Below the pieces are notes generated by a model, which did no database searches, was not told where the DNA came from, and saw nothing but the letters and a program-made list of their open reading frames with translations. A stretch of 64,000 nucleotides of DNA. Origin: Nomia melanderi. Lineage: Eukaryota > Arthropoda > Insecta > Hymenoptera > Halictidae. The stretch is taken from NCBI RefSeq assembly GCF_051020985.1, contig NC_135008.1:5456001-5520000 (forward strand), written 5' to 3'. Position numbers and translations under genes: made by a program. Positions 48,489-60,927 of this stretch are shown in pieces (the first letter of the stretch is position 1; the number at the start of each line of letters is the position of its first letter).

Positions 48489-51400
48489 TTGAAAGGCAAA
48501 CGAGAGAGCCGGAGAAACGGGGAGAGAGAGGGAGACGAAAAAAACCCAGAAAAGGCAACTCGTTCGCCCCGCGCGCCCCTTTTCCTCGCCGACGATCCGC
48601 TCCGAAACGTCGCTCCCGTTCCGGTGTTACCATACAGCACGCCCGGGCCCCCTGAACTTTTAATGAATCGAAAGAAAAACTTCTCGCAGGCTGAGAAGGT
48701 TAATTTCATCCCGTTGAAGCCCGCCGGCCGGAGGGAGAAAAGAAAAACGTGATGTAACGTCTTGAAGCATTTAATCGCGCCGCTATTCGTCCCTACCGAC
48801 CCACCGCCGGCCCTGTTCCATCTTCCTTTTATTTGGATTACTTTGAAACGGGTAATCCCCTTAAGCGCCCTTCTCGCGCGCGTCCCCGACAAAAATAGCT
48901 GATTTGTTTACTGCGTCCGACGCCCGCCGCTCGGAGACGAATAACGCGCCCCGGGAACTTCCCCGTTGGTCTCGCGAGAAATTGCATCTCGACCGGCCCA
49001 GTTTTCCGAGGAATTCGATGCTATTCTTGTAACCGAAGTATTTACGAGCCGAGAGTCTCGGAAGCGGCACCGCCGAAGTATTATTTCAGTCACATTCGAC
49101 TTAGACTTCGCGAGCTACGAACCGGGTTTCCCTGGGAAATGCTAACGATAAAGTGCATCTGGCGGCGAGGCTACCGAAATTAATGAGTCGAGTGACTCGA
49201 ACGATACTCGGAAGATGTTCGCGATGTAAGGGCCGAACGTATCGAAAAGAAGCACCGCTTCGAGCGACGCAGTTGGCCGAGCGGCAAAAAGCGAGGGGTC
49301 GAAACGCGGGAATAATCCGATAAGTCGATGAGGTTTCTCGCGCGCGCTTAACAAATGGATGCTCGTAATCGTCGAAAACGACCGGGCGAACAAAGCCGGG
49401 CGCATCGTGACGAACGACTGTGCGAACTTTCGCGAATTCTTGCTCGGAGAAACTCTGTCTCCCTTCGTTCATGGATTAGTGCTCCGGGAAGTTTCTGAAT
49501 GGCGGAGTCCCATTCGAACAGCGGGAACGGTGATCAAGCGGCTTGAACGACTCGCGGGCGTTTATGGAAATAAATTTCAGTGGGCAAGAACGCCGCGCAA
49601 CGGTGCCCGCGTATCCGGCGCTGTTGTGCGCGCCAGTCGGAGCGGAAGTTGCGTCGCGGCCCGCGAATTTCTGCTAGCCGACCCGACTAAGGAACGAGGA
49701 TTCGGTCGGCGGCGAGGCTAGTCGCGTGCACGCGCCCGTGATTTATGAAACGCGCCGTAATTGACTTGCATTACGATGCAAATCGCTCTGGTCACGATAC
49801 GACGCGAACCGGCTGTCTTTGATTTTCACTGAAAAAATAGGATTTCACTCGTTCCTCCGTCGCCCTCCTCTTCCCGTGTTGCTCTCTTCATCCTTCTCCT
49901 CGGTGACTTTCTTCCGCGCGTTATTTCTGCTTTGTAAACTGATTTGTGTACCCAGCTCCGCCGGTGTTTTTAGGCCGAGCACAATTAGTTACAGGTTTCA
50001 CGGCTCGAGAGGCATTTGTACGTTGCGCAGCGCAGGGTCGTTCACTTTCTGGAGCACGCCAGCCGCTGTCAATAAGGCTTGAACCGCCATCGCGTGCTCG
50101 AGCTTGTATTTTTACTCGCCGGGGAAATATTTTTAAACCGCGCGGCCGGGGATCCGTGGATTCCGTTGCCGTTTTTAAGCCATCACGCTGCCCCGTCCCC
50201 CCGCCGAATGACGCGACGCCGTGTCTGCCATGGAACGTCCGTTTCCACTTCGCGAAGTAACTTTCCCTCGCTCGGCGACTTCCGTGCCACTTCCGACTGT
50301 CGCGAGAGCTGTCCTCTTGGAAGGATTCGTGCGAAGTGCTAGAAAAGTGATTATACAAGTGGAGCGGACTTCGTTTTCAATGGGAAATCAAGGCGGGCGC
50401 GTGGATTTCGGAAAGTACGAAGATTCATTCGCGATCGGTGGGCGATCAGCTTCTCGCCTGTGAAGATTTCATTTCCGTGCATCGCACGGGTGTACTTAAT
50501 TTGTTTAATTATGCCAGAGACGTGTGGAAACTACGCCGGCAGTTGCCAAGGGCGCGGAGCGCGCGATGCACGGATATTTTCCGCTGCCGGGCGGATTCAT
50601 TTCCAGGTGAATCACGTGCCTGCATCGGCGGAGCTGCATTCAACAAAGAGAAAAAATTCAGCCCCGGGTTCGGAAAATTTCGCCCAAACGGCGAAAGCCG
50701 GCAAATTAAACTCGTTTCACCAGAAACTAATGCAATATCCACGATCCAGTTATAATTGACTGGGAAAATGTTTCTTCGCCGGGATTGCCGCGATTGTTCC
50801 CTTATCAGCCGTAGGTTCTCTTAATTATCTTCCTCGGGCTGCGCGCTTTCTTTCTCTTAACACGCGCGTTCATTGAATTATCTCGGAACAGAAACAGAGG
50901 CGGGTTATTCAGAACGGGATAAACAGTTCGAACGTTCCCTTTCGATGAATCGACCGGTGAAATTTACCAGATACGTTAAAATTCCTGATTTCTTTTTTCA
51001 CAATTACTGGCAAGATACATGTTCCTCTGAACAGTTACTAAAGAAGTTGATTCACTAACGCGCTAAGTTACAAATCATTCGAGATCCCCATAGACGCGAT
51101 CGTAGAGTTTCCACAAGAATTTTAGACACATCAGATTCAACCGCTCCGTAGTTTTAGCGCTAATGAAGTCACTTATCCCGCGAGCCACTCAAGGAAACCG
51201 TGATGGATCCGATCAAGCGAGGACCATTCATTCGGCACACGAGTTCCCGCTCGATCCGCCGAATCTCCGATTGTTTCCGCGAGGGCACGCGCGTTACGCA
51301 TGCACGCGCTCAAGTTATGCATTCTCCGTGGGACAGGTGAGAAATGTTGTTCGACGATTTATACGTTGACGGGGAACGTAGGGCGAAGGAAGAGGTCCCG

Positions 51401-53779
51401 TTGAGAAATCTCTCGCCGGCATAGTTGATTATTTGTGACTGCGCCCGTAGCTCACCTAGCCGGGATAAGTGCATATCCGTGTGAACATTGTATCCTTTCT
51501 TGCGGTTATAAGGTATGCAATCAACGCGTACCGGCCATTTGGTACGGCGTACAGCCCCGCTAGGAAATCCGGCTGAAAATTGGCATGGATTTTATTCACG
51601 AATCACATTCCGCCTCTACCTCGACCGCGGAGAATAATACTTTTTTTTCTCTCTCTCCCTCCTTTCTTCCCCTCGTCTTCTCCTCTCCGTTTCTCCCGCC
51701 GAATCGAATGAAATTAATTTTCTGCTCGCGATCCGCGCTGATATTTATGACAATTACGTCGGCTGAATGGCGGGACCGGCGTGAATGCCGCGAATAAAGG
51801 GGACCCTCGGCGAAATTAGTCCGCGGGAACGACGGGGCCGCCGTTGCCCTGTTAAAAAGTTGTAAATGTAAGCTCTCGTTCGTTCGTTCATTCAGCCCGC
51901 GGACGGACCTGTCCATTCATAATCCCGCGAGCGGGGCGACTTGTTATTTTTCGCGCGATTCCGGCCGGACGCGGACACGGAGCCTTTAACTTCGCGGCCC
52001 CGTATTTGCAAACAAAGCTCGCGCCGGCTCCTAATGTACAATAATTCATCGCGGTTGCCGCCGCTTCCGAGTTTCGCCGCGGAAACGGCGACGCGGCAAC
52101 AAAAACTGCGCGATTCTGTTACAACGGGCGAGCCCGGGCCGGCTAGGTGTCGTCGAAACTTTCCTCCCGCAATAAGGACGCCGGCCGCTTTCCTGGCTCG
52201 CGTCTCAGCCAGCTTTGTCCCGAGTGAAAAACGAACGCCAACATTCACCCCCGGGGATCGCCGGGCCTCCAAAGAATTTCATTTACGCGGCGCTTATGGC
52301 TCGCATACCTCTCGATTCTGCTGACAGGACGCACTGAGAACACTCCTTTATCGTGCGCGGCGATGGAATTAAGCGGAATGCATCGGAGAATTGTGCAGAC
52401 TGTATAAACCTCGTAATTCTAGAAGTTCGGATAACGAACGTTCGACCGCACCATCTTTCTCGCGGGAGTGCCGCAGATTTCACGAAGGTCCAAACGACGT
52501 TACAATTTACAATAACACATTTGATACAATAAATCTGAAAACGCAACCGAAGGAAGCGCCGCAGGCGCCAACTCAGATCGACCGGATTGGACCGCATTCA
52601 GAGTCTCGAATGTTGTATCACCTACACGCAACACGATACACGACTCCCAATGCTCCGAGTTCACGAACTCTTCCACCCGGGAAACAGATCAACATCTCGA
52701 AGCGAAATCGGTTAATTCCACGAGGAACCTCCCGACGCAACGGCCAATCGCGTCGGTGTATCGCCAGACGTCGGGCCAAGGAATTCCAACTAAAAATAGC
52801 CGAGCTAAACCGTCGACTTCCGTTGTCTGCCGGTGTCTTCCTCGGGGCGACAACGATCGTCCTCTCCTCGTGAATGCTCCATTAATCATTCAGCCCGCTA
52901 ATGGTCTGCGAGAGAGTATGCCGAAGCGTGGACGAGGCGGCACGGGCAGCGACACTTTAGAAGCTTGCGAGCGCGCTCGCCAACACACGGCCGCTCGCGC
53001 GCTCGTGGAAGCGGCCGAGCGTGCTGGTCGTCGTCGTATCGTAAAGGGTAGATCAGCAAAAAGGCTCCTTTCAGGGCTGGGTCTCGATTCTTTCACGGGC
53101 GGGCTCGCAGGACCGGGAGCCGGGATGGGTCGTGCCGCGTGCTCGGCTTTGATCGAATTCCACCACACGGAAACCGAAAGCGATCTCCTCCCAGCGTGTC
53201 CCGGTTATCGTGCCGAACGGGACGATAAAGGATGATAAAGAAGACGGGAAGCTAATCGCGGCAACGAGAGGGGCTCGCCCGGTGGTTATTGTGTCGCCCG
53301 GTGAAAAGCAGCCGGCGATCGCCGGCCGATAGGGGACGCGGGCCGAATCGCCGAGAACCGGAAGGAGCGCGGGAGCGTGCAGCCTCGCGTGGTTACGTTT
53401 ATTGACACCGGCAGATAGGGATGATGCGGCCGATCGTTAAGGGAGACCTGGAATGGACGGGAGGTTCAGCGCCCCGGGGTGTCGTGTCGCCTTAGAAAAG
53501 CCACGGAGCCGCGGAGAACGGCGGAGGGTCGGCGACGAACTTTTTTGTTCCGCTGATAGCCGATGAAAAATGAAGGGTCACCGCCCGCTCGATTAGGAAC
53601 GGGATTATGAATCGGCCCTCTCCGCCGATCGTCAATATTCATGGGAACCCGTGTCGCTGTTTAGAGTGCGTTTACAGCGGAGCGGTACTCGATGAGGGCG
53701 ACGCCCACTGGGGTGTTCGCCCGATCTGACCGTGAAGGACAGGTTGACGTTAGAACTACCGAGTTTTTTATACGATTAA
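48489..53779. other. Gene-free stretch, very CpG-rich
   Basis: One of the GC-richest parts of the window. Many overlapping open frames on both strands (for example 49921-50358, 52391-53235) are explained by low stop-codon frequency, and none shows a recognisable domain. A donor-like CAG|GTGAGA lies at 51336. Pyrimidine-rich DNA spans 51641-51696. Confidence 0.5.
51641..51696. repeat. Polypyrimidine tract
   Basis: About 56 bases of T and C with two G: a T8 run, then CT repeats and CCTT-like units. It is low-complexity sequence. Confidence 0.85.
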
Positions 53780-53935
53780 TGTGTAATTCCTGTCAAAATT
53801 GTAACGATAGGTTATTTTCAGTTTCTTCAGGTATTCATTGTAGTATTCAAGTGAAACTATTTATTTTTAAGATCATTTCGAATATTCTGACTTTCAACTG
53901 CGAAATGAAATAATCGGAATCAGTCATTTAAACCG
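53780..53935 (+). repeat. Dispersed repeat B, copy 2
   Basis: This matches 42332-42491 in the same orientation, with the conserved core AGTATTCAAGTGAA at 53841-53854. It sits at the edge of an AT-rich island (53750-54560) that follows very GC-rich DNA. Confidence 0.7.
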
Positions 53936-55128
53936 GCACATGCAGTCAAATCAAAACATAGTCGAGTTTAGAGAGGTTTTATCCCTTAGCACTCCAGATC
54001 GTTTTGTAATTTATCAGCAACTAATTTTTATGGTATCTCCAGTGAAAATGAAAAATGCTATAACATTCCTTCGACCTTTTATTTTCCTTCTCACGAAATT
54101 TGGATCTGTGGAAAATCTAATAATTTTAGGGTAGTTTCTTTGACTCGTTAAAATATTTGATATTATAACTGGTGCAACAGTGGAGCCTACAGAGTTCAAA
54201 GGGTTCAAAGTACAACTTTTAACTTTGAAGAGTAAAGATTTTAAGAGACTTTAAGCGTAGTCGAAAAATGCCTTACTTTCGGGATAGCTCGGCACTTTTC
54301 GAGTGTTTCGACGATAATAAATATTGTTCCTTACATGTTCAGTTATCTCAAACAGCAGAAATTTGTCGGTAAAATCTCTAATATAGACTTTCGGTCTAAT
54401 CGGGCGAATACTCTACTGCAACGGTTGCGAAGAGTAAAAATGTATTCCTTTGTTTCGTAATGTTAATTAACCAGCAGTGAAAATAATGCGTTACATAAAA
54501 TTGACGTTTAAAGCGTACATTTTCCGTGACATACAACCTCGAAGTACTCGGACATAATAATTCTTCTTCAGCTTCAGCTTTTGGCAGGTCCACCAGAAAC
54601 GCAACCGAAAAAAGATATTTTATCGCCGCACTGTTCGACACGTTGTTCCCCGAGCTTCTATCGTGGCTCCGCTGTAAACGTACCCTTAGACGCCAAACCG
54701 AAAGAGGAAAGGTGGCGGCGAGTACAGGTTACGAGAAGCGGACGAAGCGTTTCCCGCGGCGCGATAAAGCGTTTAACGACGCGGAAATCGAATCTTTGCG
54801 GAATCCGCGGATCGATACCGTAGATAATTAGTGGGAGATAATTAGGACGTATAAGAGGCACGTTTGAGGAATGATGTTGAAACAATGGCCGAGCAGAATT
54901 TTTCGTAATTAGATGGAAAATGCTTTTGTGCTTCGTTTAGTCGATCGACTGTGAAAATTTCAAAAGGTTCGGGTGAATAGGTGAATCGCCGAGTTCAACC
55001 GTAAACTCGCTCGAATTTTTTGCCTTCCCCTCGATCGCCTTTATTATGGACGTGTCCATCAATTATTCGAAGCGTTACGTCAAAAACGCCGTCGACCGAT
55101 GATGAAATATCCTTGGGGGATTCTACCT
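53936..55128. other. Gene-free stretch, AT-rich then mixed
   Basis: AT-rich to about 54560, then CpG-richer. No recognisable gene or complete mobile element is seen. Confidence 0.55.
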
Positions 55129-55182
55129 ATTCGAATATATATATATATATATATATATATATTCGAATATATATATATATAT
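55129..55182. repeat. Compound (AT)n microsatellite with ATTCGAAT blocks
   Basis: Two (AT)n runs, each preceded by the palindrome ATTCGAAT (55129-55136 and 55161-55168). Because every part is self-complementary, the whole segment could extrude as a cruciform. Ile-Tyr repeat frames here are artefacts. Confidence 0.92.
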
Positions 55183-56145
55183 GTCCTCGCAAAAATTCTA
55201 TATCGAATTGCAAAAGATCCGTTATCTCTGGTGTTCATTGTCCGCAGCATCTCGAATTTCGCTTTCTGTTTTATTCGTGTGTAATCCCTTTTTCCATCGG
55301 AACAAATCACTTTTGAAGTGAAACCGATACATCGGAAATATATCCGTCGTTGGACGAATATTGTTGCAATAAATTCTACAATCCATGGAATTTTTCCACA
55401 CCGAATTCCTCGTTTTATTCGCGCGCTTAATTATATTAACCACGAAATAGTACGCTTTCCGCAACCCGACACCCTGTATAAGTTCACCGAAGCCGAACAA
55501 CGGCAAGAGAACCGTCGGACCTTTCCTTCTTCGCGCCGGGATCCTCTCTCGGAATCTTTAAAATCCGGCCGGTCAGAAGCGATCTGGGAAATTTGCGCAA
55601 ATAAACGCGGAAAATTGGTTACGATAGCAGCGGCCCGGCCGGGCCGCATCGATAACGACAGGAACGCGGCCGCGCCAGTGTAAAATTAGGATCGGTGAGC
55701 TCACCGGCCTGTAAGTGCAAACAAACCGAAGCGAATTATTTGCATGGGAGAGCAAGCGGGAACCTCCTGAATTCGTTGATTTCCTCTCATAATGTTCGAC
55801 CCGATGACCAATCGGAAGTGTTAATTGCCGGCCGACCGAGTTTCAAGTGACTACGGTCCTCGATTATTATTTATCGACTCAAATTATTCTTACTCGTGTC
55901 GCCACTCGCGAGTTCCCTGTTATTCCGCGACGGTATTAAATGCAAATCACTCGTCATTACTGTACGAGGATCGACTGTTTGCCTCGCGCCTGAACCTGCC
56001 TCTCGCTCAATTATAATTCTATCATCGGGTAATCTTGGTCGAGGTTCCCTCTCCCCGAGGAAAATCGTTAGCGACAGTTGGCCTTACTTTAAATCGGGTC
56101 AATAGCCGTTCACTGGAGCACCGAAATTTTCGACCACACCTACTA
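55183..56145. other. Gene-free stretch
   Basis: Mixed composition. A 121-codon frame at 55318-55683 has no recognisable domain. There is no other feature. Confidence 0.55.
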
Positions 56146-56422
56146 ACGCCGGCTAAGACTCGCTGATGGATTCTCATAATCTATTTACCCGAGAAATGCC
56201 CGAGAGAAAAGTTCCTTGCGGTCGGAAGAGTCGAGAGCTTCATAGCGCTCCAGCTGAACGAACTGATTACAAGGCGACGATGCAATTTATCCAGCTCGTC
56301 CACCCTTGATAATGGTTTCGCCCTGATTCTCTCTTGCCAAAGGTCCTGTTCTAACCTGCACACCGTATCTCCAGATGTCGGCGATACTTGACGCCATCAG
56401 CCGGCCATAAAATCAGGGTTTA
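56146..56422 (+). repeat. Dispersed repeat A, copy 2
   Basis: This aligns with 22030-22325 in the same orientation. A minus-strand frame of 60 codons (56181-56363) is open in this copy but broken by stops in the other, so coding conservation is not supported. Its right edge ends in CAGGG next to TTTAACCCTTT, resembling two TTAA-element ends placed back to back. Confidence 0.7.
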
Positions 56423-56460
56423 ACCCTTTCCTCGCCATGTACGTCTCCGTGAATCAGCTT
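56420..56460 (+). mobile_element. Possible solitary left end of a TTAA-type element
   Basis: TTAA (56420-56423) is followed by CCCTTTCCTCG, close to the family 1 terminus CCCTTTGCACTCG. No matching right end is found before the family 2 element at 56591, so it is either a remnant or a chance match. Confidence 0.25.
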
Positions 56461-56590
56461 TCTACTTGTCTTTTGGAAATACTTGAACTTCGACGAATAT
56501 AGACGTTACACTAACGAATTCCCGTAATAATTCGAACTATTAATGAACTTTATTTGTCTTTCTGGGATAACGAACTTCTATGTATTTTAA

Positions 56591-56797
56591 CACCTAGGCG
56601 ATCGCCTAAAAAGTATAACTACAACCTCCTCCGTTATCTTCAATTGAATTCATTCAATTCATTCGGTTAGAAACTGTCTTGTAAAAACAAAAACCGTATT
56701 TGACGAATCGCATAGTCCCACTTTAAGACTTACTAAACAACAGAAGGAAAGGCAGTACGTTGCTAAGTGAAAATCTTCCCATTCGGTTGTCTAAGCG
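56591..56797 (-). mobile_element. Miniature element family 2, inverted copy
   Basis: A 207-base copy in the opposite orientation to 38473-38709, flanked by TTAA on both sides (56587-56590 and 56798-56801). The termini are CACCTAGGCGATCG on the left and, read inward from the right, CGCTTAGACAACCG. The left end includes a perfect 12-bp palindrome AGGCGATCGCCT. Internal blocks matching the 38 kb copy in reverse complement include the CCTCCTCCGTTATCTTCAAT and AAACTGTCTT segments. It is non-coding. The intact TTAA duplication makes this the best evidence for the family's target site. Confidence 0.82.
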
Positions 56798-58200
56798 TTA
56801 AAATACAATAACACGAAACAGCAAATGTTTCGAACGTTTAAAACACAGATGTTTTCTTGAACATAATTCAGTAAAAAAAAGACAAATTCTATATTTATTC
56901 TATGTCTACGTTTACTCAGAAGCATTGCAATGAATAACAGAAAAATAATATTCAATTCCGATTTGGAAGAACGAAGTGACATTTATATTTATCAAATTCT
57001 ATTGACACGATGTTGCAGGACAAGATGTTAAGGGAGGACAGCTTGATTCTTCTAATCGCAAAGAATGTTTCTCTTAGCCACTGTCTGAATAATCTGGAGC
57101 GGTTTAACGGGACTTGCCCCTAAGTACTATCGGCAACTACCTGTTTGTTTTGACTAACTTGTTTTCCACAATAAAATCACCGACCAAGCGGCAAACTTCG
57201 GACCCTCGTAACTCCTGGAGTTAGTCTTCGGCGACCGTTCCACTATAACGCGTCATAGTGGTAATCTGTGTTCCCTTTGCCCTTAATAAACACCTAAGTT
57301 CGCGTAGAACGCCGAGAAGAACGTGATTACAGGTCCAAGTTTGATTCAAGGTTGTGACCGGCGTTAACAAGTACCGAAACGTCATCAGCCTGGAGTAATC
57401 GCGTCGGGTGAACAGTTATTTCGGCGGCTATTCTCGTGCCCCTTTCGAGAAACAGGTTACAGCGTCGATTCGCGGCTCGCGCCGTCGTCGTTTTATCCGC
57501 CGCATCGCGAGCACGCGAGTGTTAGATCTATTTTTCCTAAAAAGAGCGCTGCGGCGTAATAAATCGTGGCGACGTCGTTTCGCCGCGATGACCGCGGCCA
57601 GATTGGTATCCGAAGGGCGTGTTCTCGTAGATAGCATCGTTTGTCCGCGGCGACGGCGAAGACGCACACGCGGCGTAATCACGCGGGTACACGCGATTAC
57701 GCGTGTCCAATATTCCGGCCGGTCCCATAGACTTGATCTTTGCCGGTTGGACTACCCGTGTACCGGCGATGCGATAAGGAGGGTTAGTTTATTGTCTTCG
57801 GATCTTCGATTATCTCGCTTGTACTACAGTGGTCAACGGGGTTAATTGATCACCTGCTGGATTCTTGTTCAATGGCATATGCGCATCGTTGTAGTTGTCA
57901 TTAACCGTTCGCACTCGACGGTTTCCTTCGCTGCGTATATTCGTAATTTTTGTAATGGAACGTTGATTAAATTTTCGGTTCGAATAGATATAATGCACGA
58001 GGGATAGATATATTCCGACATTTCGTGCCTAATTGCGATACATCCAATTAATATCGAAATTTCATCATTTTGCCGTGTTAAATCAAACGGTGAGGCCGCT
58101 CGCGAGTTCGGGGGGTTAAAAGGAGAACAAAAGTGAGGAATCGTTATCGTTTCCAGGACAGAATCCGGCGAGATACTTAATATTTTAGATATGAATGTTA
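56798..58200. other. Gene-free stretch
   Basis: AT-rich to about 57030, then CpG-rich at 57400-57760. Overlapping frames at 57408-57845 on both strands are not recognisable. An isolated CAACGGGG-TTAA lies at 57834-57845 without a left partner. Confidence 0.5.
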
Positions 58201-58204
58201 TTAA

Positions 58205-58437
58205 CCCCTTGATTTCTTTCTCAACTCTGATCGACACGTCTACTTTGTCATTAATAATTTATTGGGAAAAGAGAAAAATTCTAAGCACATTTTATGCCTA
58301 TATTTCCTTTTAAGTATAACAGTTGATTGCAGTGGAATGGTATTTACTTTGAATTCGAATGTATTGATTGATACATATATTTATCGAATCATGTTGAAAA
58401 TCTTTACGAGTCTAGCACGTTGTTATTAGGCAAGGGG
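58205..58437. mobile_element. TTAA-flanked miniature element with CCCCTTG ends
   Basis: A 233-base AT-rich element bounded by intact TTAA on both sides (58201-58204, 58438-58441). The left end is CCCCTTGATTTC and the right end, read inward, is CCCCTTGCCTAAT; the perfect inverted part is seven bases. A weaker subterminal similarity follows (GACACGTCTAC against AACGTGCTAGAC). No open frame is present. The TTAA target with C-rich termini is piggyBac-like. It is a different subfamily from the CCCTTTGCACTCG elements. Confidence 0.65.
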
Positions 58438-59364
58438 TTAATATCTAGTAATTTTTTCCGGAACCTGTAAGTATCGACGCGAACAGAAGTGTCCTGTGCA
58501 GCTCAACTGACCTTTGATCTCTTCGGGCAGGCCGAGTGCATTTAATTTACGAGCACTTTAATAGCCACGGGCAACAACGATCGCTAACGAATATCGACCG
58601 ACACCCAGCAATAAAATACGAAGCTAAATGTACAGCCGTTCGAAGGAATCTTTGTATTCAGAGATACATATTTCTCGGTATCTAAACGACGACGCTTCAC
58701 GGTTTACTAATTCCCGCTTGATGATCCTTTTTCCCGAGGATCGAATTCCTTCCTGGAATTTCTTCGCGGATCATCCGGTAGATTCAGCTGCATACCTGAG
58801 CATACACGGCTTCCTCGGTGCAGTCCTTTCACCGTAGATTCACGAGCTTCGATCGGTCGAGCGAAAAAAAGCGGTATCCTTCCATCAACCGGCAATATAC
58901 CGGACGGTGCGCAGGGTTTCAAAGATTCCGTATTGAAATTCAGATCTGATCTCGCGCAGAATGAAATGCAGTCGACCGTAATCTCTTATTACAAATCTGC
59001 AAGTCATACGGTTCTAAATACCGAGTTCCTAAGATGTCGTTGTAAAACTCGTTAACTTGCACTTGAGATTTCAGTTGGTCTATATTTCAGTTTAGGCGTT
59101 ACCAAATTAATCGTCTCTCACTGATGTGTCTGTACCTTTTCACTAATTATAAAAGAATAAATCAGAGAAGGGTAATTTTGATCTGCCAGTGTTAACGTTA
59201 ACTCTGAACTCGAGGGCTCCGGAGCGGAGCCATTTAAAATTTATCATTACAAACTGTGAAACGTATTAAATATGTTATAACATTTGTGTCTATAATCGAT
59301 AAAAAACAATGAAATATACCTATGACTTTTCTTTCCATACGCGTATCGTTCATTTATATGTTAA

Positions 59365-59660
59365 CCCTCTGTAGGTCCATGTAACGTTGAAGTTACATAT
59401 CAGTATATTGGCATCTTGTTGATTCATTTCATTTTGCACTGAAAGTGGTGAATAAAATTAAGTAATCACTTAAACTTTTATATGCACAGGCGTGAAAGCT
59501 TAACGTCATTGTAACTTAGAAGTTACAAAAAATATCTGTTCCATGAAATTATTGAAACTATTGAATACGTTGTTAATTCGTATTCATATGAGGATATTTA
59601 TTAATTTTGCACTGCATAGATTTTGTTGTAATCACGAACAGAAATTCGGCCCATAGAGGG
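59365..59660. mobile_element. TTAA-type miniature element with internal GTAAC/GTTAC hairpins
   Basis: A 296-base AT-rich element. The left end CCCTCTGTAGGTCC follows an intact TTAA (59361-59364). The right end, read inward, is CCCTCTATGGGCCG, next to TCAA (59661-59664), a one-base decay of TTAA. Inside are two perfect hairpins, ATGTAAC/GTTACAT at 59379-59398 and TTGTAACTT/AAGTTACAA at 59509-59528. They share GTAAC, a spacer and GAAGTTACA, so they are also direct repeats of one another. No coding capacity is present. Confidence 0.68.
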
Positions 59661-59720
59661 TCAACATGCTTTTTCTATTAAAATTGCTTGGAATTGCTGG
59701 TAGCACCAACGAGAAAACGT

Positions 59721-59739
59721 TTCCAGTGCGAAGGGTTAA
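59721..59739 (+). mobile_element. Solitary right end of a TTAA-type element
   Basis: CAGTGCGAAGGG followed by TTAA (59736-59739) matches the right terminus of family 1 (CGAGTGCAAAGGG-TTAA) with a few changes. No unpaired left end is seen nearby, so it may be the remnant of an older element disrupted by the 59365-59660 insertion. Confidence 0.4.
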
Positions 59740-60566
59740 ATGAACAACAAGCGTTCGAAACATTTTTACATCGCGCGAATCGGTGCCACGAGAATCATCG
59801 ATGCCTCTTCCCCGGACGCGCGTAATTGAAACGCGCCGCCGTCGCGAACAGTGAATACCAATAAATAACCGGAGTTATTGCGGCCGATGTAACGTCGCCT
59901 CTAACGTGGACGGTCGCGTCAGCCGCAGACGCGTCGATTTTACCAGCGACGGCAACAACAACGGCCGGGTTCCACTGCACGGCGAAGCAGTGACCCGCCT
60001 CGTTTCATCGATCCCCCGTGCTCTTGCCCTGAAACTTCTTAACCGCCAGGCTAAACGAAGGCAGCGAAGGTCAGGCGAATCGGAACAGGCCGGTGCAGCT
60101 CGCGCTTTGCGCCTTTGTTCCACGCTGGACGCGCCGCAAAATTATCCCCGCAGAATTAGTCCGGGCCGGATCGGTGTGCCTCGATGCGATCATAAAAGGC
60201 CTCGTTCAGAAAAGTCGCCGGACCCCGGGAGAGTCGTGTGCACGCTACGCTGACCGCATAAAGCCCGAACGCAAACGGCCCGTTACTGATGAATGACGGG
60301 GTCGGGAGCGTCTGTCAACCGCGCTCCCCGACGCACACTCGAACGCGAACTCCGTATCCTTGTCGCTCGGCTCTCGATTCACGGTGGAAATTAATTAGAC
60401 TCGCTTACCGATTCGGAGACACTTTTCGGGGGATTCGTTGAATATGGACGGATAACGGAAATTTTAATGGCAGTAGGATCTCGTTTAACCCTGATCGTAC
60501 CGTGTGTTATTATGACGAATCATACGATGTGACTGTGTCACTTATGAGAGCGAAAGGAATGATTAA

Positions 60567-60783
60567 CCCTTTGTACTCGAGAGATTCGATACGACACAAC
60601 TATGAAGTTGAATATTTAATATTTCAAATTAAAGTTTGCATTGCTACGTGAAATATTTAAATAAAACGCCTCTGTTGCGAAATTTATCTATGAATTATCG
60701 TTAGATTAGTTTCAAACAGTATGACCTATATCTCGTCAGAAAATGTTGAATATTTCCATTGAGAAACTTACGAGTGCAAAGGG
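60567..60783 (-). mobile_element. TTAA-type miniature element (family 1), inverted copy
   Basis: A 217-base AT-rich element. The left end CCCTTTGTACTCG follows TTAA (60563-60566). The right end, read inward, is CCCTTTGCACTCG, followed by TTAG (60784-60787), a one-base variant. Twelve of 13 terminal bases pair. The right subterminal part (TCAGAAAATGTTGAA, 60737-60750) corresponds to the left part of 60928-61156, so this copy is inverted relative to its neighbour. No open frame is present. Confidence 0.78.
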
Positions 60784-60927
60784 TTAGAATGTTATTGGTT
60801 TTGTTTATGGGGCCCAAATTTTAAAAGCCCAAGAAATCTTTTGGAAATGCAATATGAAATAATCAAAAAATTTAAGTAGAAAGTTCAAATGTGACTGGAA
60901 GTCACGTCGTGCTCCGATTAGGGTTAA

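Noticed and set aside
49258..49310. Leu/Ser tRNA-like GTTGGCCGAGCGGC
   Set aside because: The possible T-arm is too close and no acceptor stem pairs.
51440..51480. tRNA-like A-box (TAGCTCACCTAG)
   Set aside because: No cloverleaf can be completed, and no T-arm with GGTTCRANNCC follows at the right distance.
52391..53235. Two overlapping plus-strand frames of about 160 codons
   Set aside because: Both are open in GC-rich, stop-poor DNA, share no recognisable domain and have an open frame antisense.
56181..56363. 60-codon minus-strand frame in repeat A copy 2 as a transposon protein fragment
   Set aside because: The homologous frame in the 22 kb copy has in-frame stops, and the peptide is not recognisable.
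57834..57845. CAACGGGG-TTAA as a transposon end
   Set aside because: No matching left terminus was found, and the match to known ends here is too short.
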